Assembly: GCA_017311185.1 (NCBI GenBank)
Contig: JAESUZ010000982.1
Location: forward strand, 62,001 to 126,000
Direction of reading: 5' to 3'
Length of the DNA: 64,000 nt
Source of the DNA: Proteles cristata cristata
Lineage: Eukaryota; Chordata; Mammalia; Carnivora; Hyaenidae
Of this stretch, positions 58,208 to 64,000 are shown one piece after another. Positions within the stretch are counted from its first letter, which is position 1. Each line of letters opens with the position of its first letter. The notes beneath the pieces are model-generated. The model was not told the origin of the DNA, did no database searches, and worked only from the letters and a program-made list of their open reading frames with translations. The position numbers and the translations under genes are program-made.

Positions 58208-58429
58208 TAATAACATGGCTTAATACTATTGAAAAGAATATAAACTAATATTTATATATATTTTACAAATATTCTAGAGCTGGAATAAGTATGAGGATTT
58301 TGAAGTAATGTAGATTTATGTTTAAGTAGGCATAGCTAGTATAGTTTTTAGAAGTTGAAATAATACTCATCTTTTTCTAATTTTCTGGTGGTTACTATAA
58401 CAATACGTACTATTGTTAATCTTCACAAG

Positions 58430-58545
58430 AACTCTCTAAGCTGGGTATTATTATCATTATTACTTCATAGGACAGGACACGGAGACTCATAAAGACTAAA
58501 TTCCACAGGATCACATAGCTGTTAAGTGATAAAGGACAATTAAAT
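58430..58545 (-). mobile_element. MIR SINE, antisense
   Basis: 'gggtattattatcattatta' (58443), 'acggagactcataaagacta' (58479), 'ggatcacatagctgttaagt' (58509): complemented MIR. Confidence 0.65.
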
Positions 58546-59830
58546 GTAAATCAAAAGTTTACTTTCTTAACAGTACTGAGTGTGAAGGGTAATAAAGATA
58601 GTGAGATGACTGATGTGAGAGACATTTTACTTATGGAGAAAAGGAATCATATAAACTAAAAATCAATATTAAAATGTAATCAGAAGATCTATGGAACAAT
58701 ATGGAGAGAATGGGGCTTTATGAAGTTTTTGGATTATTCAAAGCATTGGAATGGTTTCAAAATGCATTAAGTTGAGAGAACATATGATTCCTAGGATATG
58801 ATTAGTTATAATTAATATCCATTTTAGTGGCTAAAGTTCATAAGACAACTAAAGTATTTGTAACAGGAAAATATGAGGAAAAGCATCATACTAATGAACT
58901 ATTTTTTAAAACTTTCTTTCAGTCCAACAGAAAAAAGATATAATGCATATACCATTAGAGGTAGAATGGGACAGCTGTGGTCAATGTCTAATAAAACTCA
59001 CAGTTTCTGAAAGCTTAAACTGACAATACTAAAAATCTTAACATGATATGTTATTTGACTACAGGGCTTGATAACTAAATAAGTTGTCCTTGTGCTTCAA
59101 TATTTTGTGCTAATCAGATCAATTTAAAAGTCATTTATATTACAATTTCACTGAAAAATTTTCCTGACCTTAACTTTATAATTAAGTCCTGATGGTCTCT
59201 TTAGAAGTCCACATGATGATTTAGAAATAATTCAGTTTTCATAATTTTCAGTGGGAATATTCCCTTACAGTCATAATTCTTTGCTTTTGAAAATGCATCA
59301 GAGAGTCATGTATTAAAGCTAGGAAGCAACAGGAGACCATCGATTTTCTCACTTTGATAGTACAGGCTAATGTTTACATGAAATCTGATCATATTTGTCT
59401 AAGACAATTTTATTTGCTTGATTAATACAGTTTTCTTCATTGCTTATATCTAATTTCAAGAGGCATATTCTGTCTCTAAATGTTCTTTCATCACTGATTC
59501 ATTTATCCCATTTTTCTTCTTGCTGTTATTCCTTTAGAATCTTTCAAATACTACTGGAAATATTTTGGCTACTCAACAAGTCTGATAGTTCCATTATTAT
59601 GGAAAATGGTGAATATTTTAGGTAATCTCAGACTAACTAGACAAACCAACACATGGATTTTACAGTATAAAAGTCCAATGGACACAGGAAAGCAAAATTA
59701 CATATTTCTTTCTTACCATCAAGAATCAAATGAATGGATATTTTGGATATGTAGAATAACTGAATATTTTGAGTAGCAAAATTCGGAATGTAAGTGAAAT
59801 CTACAACATGCTGGCGAGTGATACAATTTT
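58546..59830. other. anonymous AT-rich sequence
   Basis: No gene or repeat recognised. Confidence 0.45.
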
Positions 59831-59843
59831 GAAGCCATGCCTT

Positions 59844-60069
59844 GGGGCGCCAGGGTGGCTCAGTTGGTTAAGCGCTCGACTTCAGCTCATGTCATGATCT
59901 CACGGTTCGTGGGTTCAAGCGCCACAACAGGCTCTATGCTGACAGCCAGCTCAGAGCCTGGAATCTGCTTTGGATTCTCTGTCTCCCTCTCTCTCTGACC
60001 CTCCCCTACTCACGCTGTCTCTCTCTCATAAATAAATAAAATCATTTAAAAAAGAAAACAGAAAAAAAA
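59844..60069 (+). mobile_element. CAN-SINE, older type
   Basis: Head 'ggggcgccagggtggctcag', body 'acttcagctcatgtcatgat', CT tract and 'ataaataaataaaatc' tail. Target duplication 'gaagccatgcctt' (59831-59843) and 'gaaaccatgcctt' (60070-60082), one difference. Confidence 0.95.
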
Positions 60070-60189
60070 GAAACCATGCCTTAGAGAATCTCATACTTTA
60101 CCTCAATCTTAAAATATATAACCTGATAGTAGCAAAAATCTAAAATAAAATGAAATGTGAAATAACAAGTTTCGTTCATTGAAAAAATG

Positions 60190-60425
60190 ACTTCGATTGG
60201 AATGCTTCTTCATTTTCCCTATTCTCTAAATTTTAGATAGCTTTTCAAGTACTCCTCTTATAGTACTTACCATATATGTTTGTAAATCATTTATGTCTAT
60301 TTTTACCATTAGCTTCTAAAACCTAAGAGATAAAAACACTGTTATAAAGATTTTGTGAAAATCTCATGTCCACTACAATGTTTGGCACCTAGTCCATGCT
60401 CAATGAATGATATTACCTTAAACTA
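60190..60425 (+). mobile_element. L2 LINE 3' end
   Basis: 'tatagtacttaccatatatg' (60259), 'accattagcttctaaaacct' (60305), 'acaatgtttggcacctagtc' (60375) and end 'gctcaatgaatgatat' follow the L2 3' end. Confidence 0.65.
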
Positions 60426-60447
60426 TTGATTTCACTCTCAATTGTTT

Positions 60448-60539
60448 TGTCCAAACAAAACAGTTTGTTTCTGTCCAAACAAAATTGTGATATGCTGTCT
60501 GAACAACACTGTAATTTGTTTTTGTCCAAACAAAACAGT
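60448..60539. repeat. three copies of 'tgtccaaacaaaacagt'
   Basis: Copies at 60448-60464, 60472-60488 (diverged at the end: attgt) and 60523-60539, the outer two identical. Similar 'aactattg' words flank the cluster (60421 and 60541). Confidence 0.85.
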
Positions 60540-60813
60540 CAACTATTGTAATATTGTCTACACATAGGATTTTAGAATGAAAAATTATGTTGCTTGAAAG
60601 GATACTGACAGAGTGGCTGTGTGACAGAATAAGGAGGAATAAGTGATAATTAATGAGAAAGCATCACAAAGCAACTTGTACTCCTACCTCCGGTGGAATA
60701 GTTCATATTATACCAAATATCTCATCAAAAACAATTATAAAAAATAGATAAAATCCAAAAATAAATCAAGCACACAAAAAGTATTTGTTTCTAGAATTAA
60801 GTTAAATACTGGA

Positions 60814-61015
60814 GGGGTATCTGGTGGCTCAGTAGGTTAAGCAATTGACTATTGGTTTCAGCTCAGGTCATGATCTCAGGATCCACAGGTTCAAGTCCTG
60901 CATCAAGTTCCACACTGACAGCGTGGGGCCTTCTTGGGATTCTCTCTCTCTCTATGACCCTTGCTCTCTCTCTCTCTTTCAAAAATAAATTAACTTTTAA
61001 ATACATACATAAATA
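60814..61015 (+). mobile_element. CAN-SINE, old
   Basis: Head 'ggggtatctggtggctcagt', body 'tcagctcaggtcatgatctc', CT tract (60943-60981) and diverged A-rich tail with TACA/TAAA units. No clear target duplication. Confidence 0.9.
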
Positions 61016-61589
61016 AATTCTGCAGAAAATTGTTGATGTAGAAGAAAAATAAACCTAGAATAAAAGACTGAAATGATGAAAAAAGTAAATATGTAAGTAA
61101 CTATGAATGAATGTTGACTGATTAAGAGACTCTAAGTGCCTTTTGGGTGTTTATAATATATGCATAATTAAAGTCTACAAAAATAATAGTGCAAATATCA
61201 AGGGATGGGGTTGACTTCTAATGTTCTATTGTCCTTGCATTGTGATAAGAAAGTAGTAAGGGTACTAATTTATAATGTACTCTAATAATCAAGGATATGC
61301 ATTATATTCTCCAGGGTTACTACTACTATACAGAGGAAAAAAATAATAAAAATACTTCATTAGTATAAAAGAAAGCAAAAAGGGGGAATAAAAGGGACAA
61401 ATAATAAGAGATGGAACAAACAGAAAACAAATATAAAAATAATTATAGTAAGTTAAAAAATAATGACCCCAATTTAGAAGACTCACATAAGTTTAAAAAA
61501 AATCAAACCCTAAATGCTATTTATAAGAAATCCATTTAGATTGTAATATTATAATAACTGAAGTATAGACACACATGTGTAAATAACTG
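61016..61589. other. anonymous AT-rich sequence
   Basis: No gene or repeat recognised. Confidence 0.45.
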
Positions 61590-61915
61590 AATGCATTTCT
61601 ACTAATGTTAGATAATGTAGACTTCATGACATGACCATTGATGGGTTCAGGGAAAATCATTTCATAATGGTAGACAAGTAAATGCACCAGGATCACATTA
61701 TCATTTTAACTATAAACATATATAAATTAATTCACCTAATAATTTACTGCCAAATACATGGAACAAAAAAATGAAATACAGACTTAAAACAGAGAGTAAT
61801 AACAAAATTACTTAAAAAATTAATGAGAGTAATAACAATTTCAGTAGCAATTAAAAATTTCAAGGAATTGGCATACATTCACCCAATAAATGAAGAATAC
61901 TCATTTGTAGACTCA
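61590..61915 (+). mobile_element. L1 LINE ORF2 N-terminal (endonuclease) fragment, decayed
   Basis: Word order of the endonuclease part: 'gtagacttcatgacatgacc' (61617), 'catttcataatggtagacaa' (61658), 'ccaggatcacattatcattt' (61687), 'ccaaatacatggaacaaaaa' (61751). Stops throughout. Confidence 0.55.
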
Positions 61916-62284
61916 AGTCTACAAAGAAATGTACCAATATCAGGTTATTATTTCTTCCTCTAAGAGAGGCAGATATTTCAGCATTAACATTTGACATTCT
62001 GAGATAAGAGCTGTCCTCCTACTCTGAAAATAATAAAATACTTTAATGTGTTTTTATTGATAACCTAAATTAGAGCCATGGAATTATATTTCATAGGCAT
62101 TATCTGCTAGCATAAGTAATACATTTGGGCAATAGTATTTTTCATTCTCTGGCAAACTGCTAATAGGCTTTTCTAGTGTGTTTATTTAAATTTGCATGTT
62201 CCAATTCAAAGACAATAAGAATACTTAAATTATGTAATGGAGCATCATGGCTAAAAATGCTAATTGTAGTTATAAATAAGAGGA
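61916..62284. other. anonymous sequence
   Basis: No gene or repeat recognised. Confidence 0.45.
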
Positions 62285-62480
62285 AGAAGAAAAGAAGTAA
62301 AAAGTGCTCATTTATATAATATTCACTATGCTTAAAATGTTTCAAAGAGATTTGGAGCTGTTAACAAGCTTAATCTTTAAGACAATTTCTCATTATCTCA
62401 CTTTATAAACTGACACACAATAAGATTAAGTAATTTGCACAAAAGGGAAACTAAATTTTGAAATCAGAATCTGAGACTCA
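62285..62480 (-). mobile_element. MIR SINE, antisense
   Basis: 'caatttctcattatctcact' (62383), 'taagattaagtaatttgcac' (62421) and 'gaaatcagaatctgagactc' (62459) follow complemented MIR. Confidence 0.55.
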
Positions 62481-62744
62481 CTGAAAAACTTGAATTTTCA
62501 ATAAAAGTATAAATTACATTTTAAAGTTTAAAGAGAGAGATGCAGACATGAAAATATCAATAAATTGATACTTTAGAGAATGTATAATTAAAATACAATG
62601 ATATTGTAGAGAAATAAAACCATTTGCAAATTTTTAATTTTTTAATGACTCTTTCAAACTTTCTTAACTTTACTGTAATAATATTGCATAAACATTACCC
62701 AAATCCAAAAGTTGTATCAATAGTTTATAATCATGTAACTTAAA

Positions 62745-62957
62745 AATTTTTTTAATGTTTATTTTTAAGAGAGAGAGTGTGTGTGTGCACAAGTGGGGGA
62801 GGAGCAGAAAGAGAGGGAAACACAGAATCCGAACCAGGCTCCAAGGCTCTGAGCTGTCAGGACAGAGCCTGATGCGGGGCTCAAACCCATGTACCATGAG
62901 ATCATGACCTGAGCTGAAGTCAGGCACTTAACGGACTGAGCCACACAGGCATCCAGG
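62745..62957 (-). mobile_element. CAN-SINE, older type
   Basis: Inverted copy with a small TG expansion in the GA tract (62776-62787), 'cctgagctgaagtcaggc' and altered head 'ccacacaggcatccagg'. 17-bp target duplication 'taatcatgtaacttaaa' (62728-62744) and 'taatcatataacttaaa' (62958-62974), one difference. Confidence 0.94.
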
Positions 62958-63021
62958 TAATCATATAACTTAAAGTAAATATTATTTTACTATAGTTAAG
63001 TATACTTTTTAATAATATAAA

Positions 63022-64000
63022 TTTTCTTTATTTTTAATTTTTTGAGTATAGTTGACATGCAGTGTTACATTAGTTTCATGTGTACAACATAATTTAACTT
63101 CTCTATATCTTATACTAATCTCACCACAAATGCAGCTACCATTTGTCACCCTATACCACCATTACAATACCATTGACTATATTCCCTATGTAGTACCTTT
63201 ATTATTATTAAGTTGTTTAGTTATTATTTAGTTATTCACTCCATAACTGGAAGCCTGTATCTCCCATTCTCCTTCACCCATTTTGCCCCTCCCTAAAGCC
63301 CCTTCGTTCTGGCAACCATCAGTTTGTTCTCTGTATTTACAGGTCTGATTCTGCTTTTTGTTTGCTTATTCATTTATTTTGGTTTTTAGATTCTTCACAT
63401 GAGTGAAATCCTATGGTGTTTGTCTTTCTCAGTCTGACTTATTTCACTTAGCATAACACCCTCTAGGTGTCACTATTTGTAGACGACATGATGTACATGG
63501 AAAACCCTAAAGACTCCACCAAAAAACTAATAAAAGTAATAAATGACTTCAGTGAAATTGAAGGACACAAAATTCATACCCAGAAAGGTAGTGTTTCTAT
63601 AAACTAATAATAAAGTAGCTCAAATATAAATTAAAAAAAAAATTTTATTTACCATTGCATCAAAAAGAATGCAATACCTAGTAATAAACTTATCCAGGGA
63701 GATGAAAGACCTTTACTCTGAAAGCTAAAAATATTAATGAAAGAAACTGAGAGTGACACAAATGAAAGAAAAGATCTTCCATGGTCATAGATTGAAAGAA
63801 TGGTATTTTAAAATGTCTATACTAACCAAAGCAATTCACAGAATTCCATATCAAAATACCGATAGCGTTTTTTCATAGAACTAGAACAAATAATACTAAA
63901 ATTTGTATGGAGCCACAAAAGATCTCAAATAACCAAAACAACCTTGAGAAAGAAAAACAAAGCTAGAGTTCTCACAATTCCAGATTTCAGGATACATTAC
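63022..64000 (-). mobile_element. 5'-inverted L1 LINE (twin-primed), runs off the window
   Basis: 63022-63468 is the complemented 3' UTR: 'gagtatagttgacatgcagt' (63044), 'taactggaagcctgtatctc' (63244), 'tcagtttgttctctgtattt' (63319). At about 63467-63472 it switches to sense ORF2 starting in the reverse transcriptase core (the 'gtagacgacatgatg' box at 63479) and continues to the window end with 'atagaactagaacaaataat' (63877). Stops and frameshifts make it non-coding. The far end and second target copy are outside the window. Confidence 0.85.

Noticed and set aside
1..64000. CRISPR arrays, operons, ribosome binding sites or prokaryotic genes
   Set aside because: Repeat families are mammalian; no regular short repeats with unique spacers and no gene-dense coding exist.

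Overview
The window is nuclear DNA from a carnivoran mammal. The call rests on repeats: 29 CAN-SINEs (tRNA-Lys-derived head, CT-rich tract, AATAAA-type A-rich tail), found only in Carnivora, plus carnivore-type L1 3' ends and mammal-wide MIR, L2, MLT1-like LTR and MER5A relics. A recent CAN-SINE subfamily with its own diagnostic changes hints at a feliform lineage, but I cannot name a species.

No protein-coding or functional RNA gene can be supported. The longest open frame is 128 codons (minus strand, 45054-45440) and runs across a SINE. Unique sequence is AT-rich and stop-dense, and CpG-rich patches coincide with SINEs or one LTR. This fits intergenic or intronic sequence; which of the two cannot be told from here.

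Layout: 1-6 kb has L1 tails, SINEs, an old antisense L1 and an L1 ORF2 piece. 6-20 kb is mostly anonymous AT-rich DNA with L2 and MIR relics. 20-22.6 kb has a SINE pair, a complete solo ERV1-type LTR with a 4-bp target duplication, and a complete MER5A. 22.6-31 kb is repeat-poor. 31-38 kb is an L1 nest broken by SINEs and an MLT1-like LTR. 38-50 kb has scattered SINEs, an L1 with inverted 5' part, and an 80-bp tandem duplication. 51.1-52.6 kb holds a 199-bp inverted repeat with one mismatch. 52.6-63 kb is anonymous DNA with SINEs. The last kilobase is a second L1 with inverted 5' part, running out of the window.

The features do not work together as a system. They are a layered insertion record: MIR, L2, MER5A and MLT1-like LTRs oldest, then L1s, then older CAN-SINEs, then the recent CAN-SINE subfamily and the solo LTR. 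The most unusual observation is the near-perfect 199-bp inverted duplication, whose end carries an 11-bp microhomology, suggesting a recent template-switch event. I found no evidence of a new biological system. Family names come from memory of consensus sequences, not from a search.
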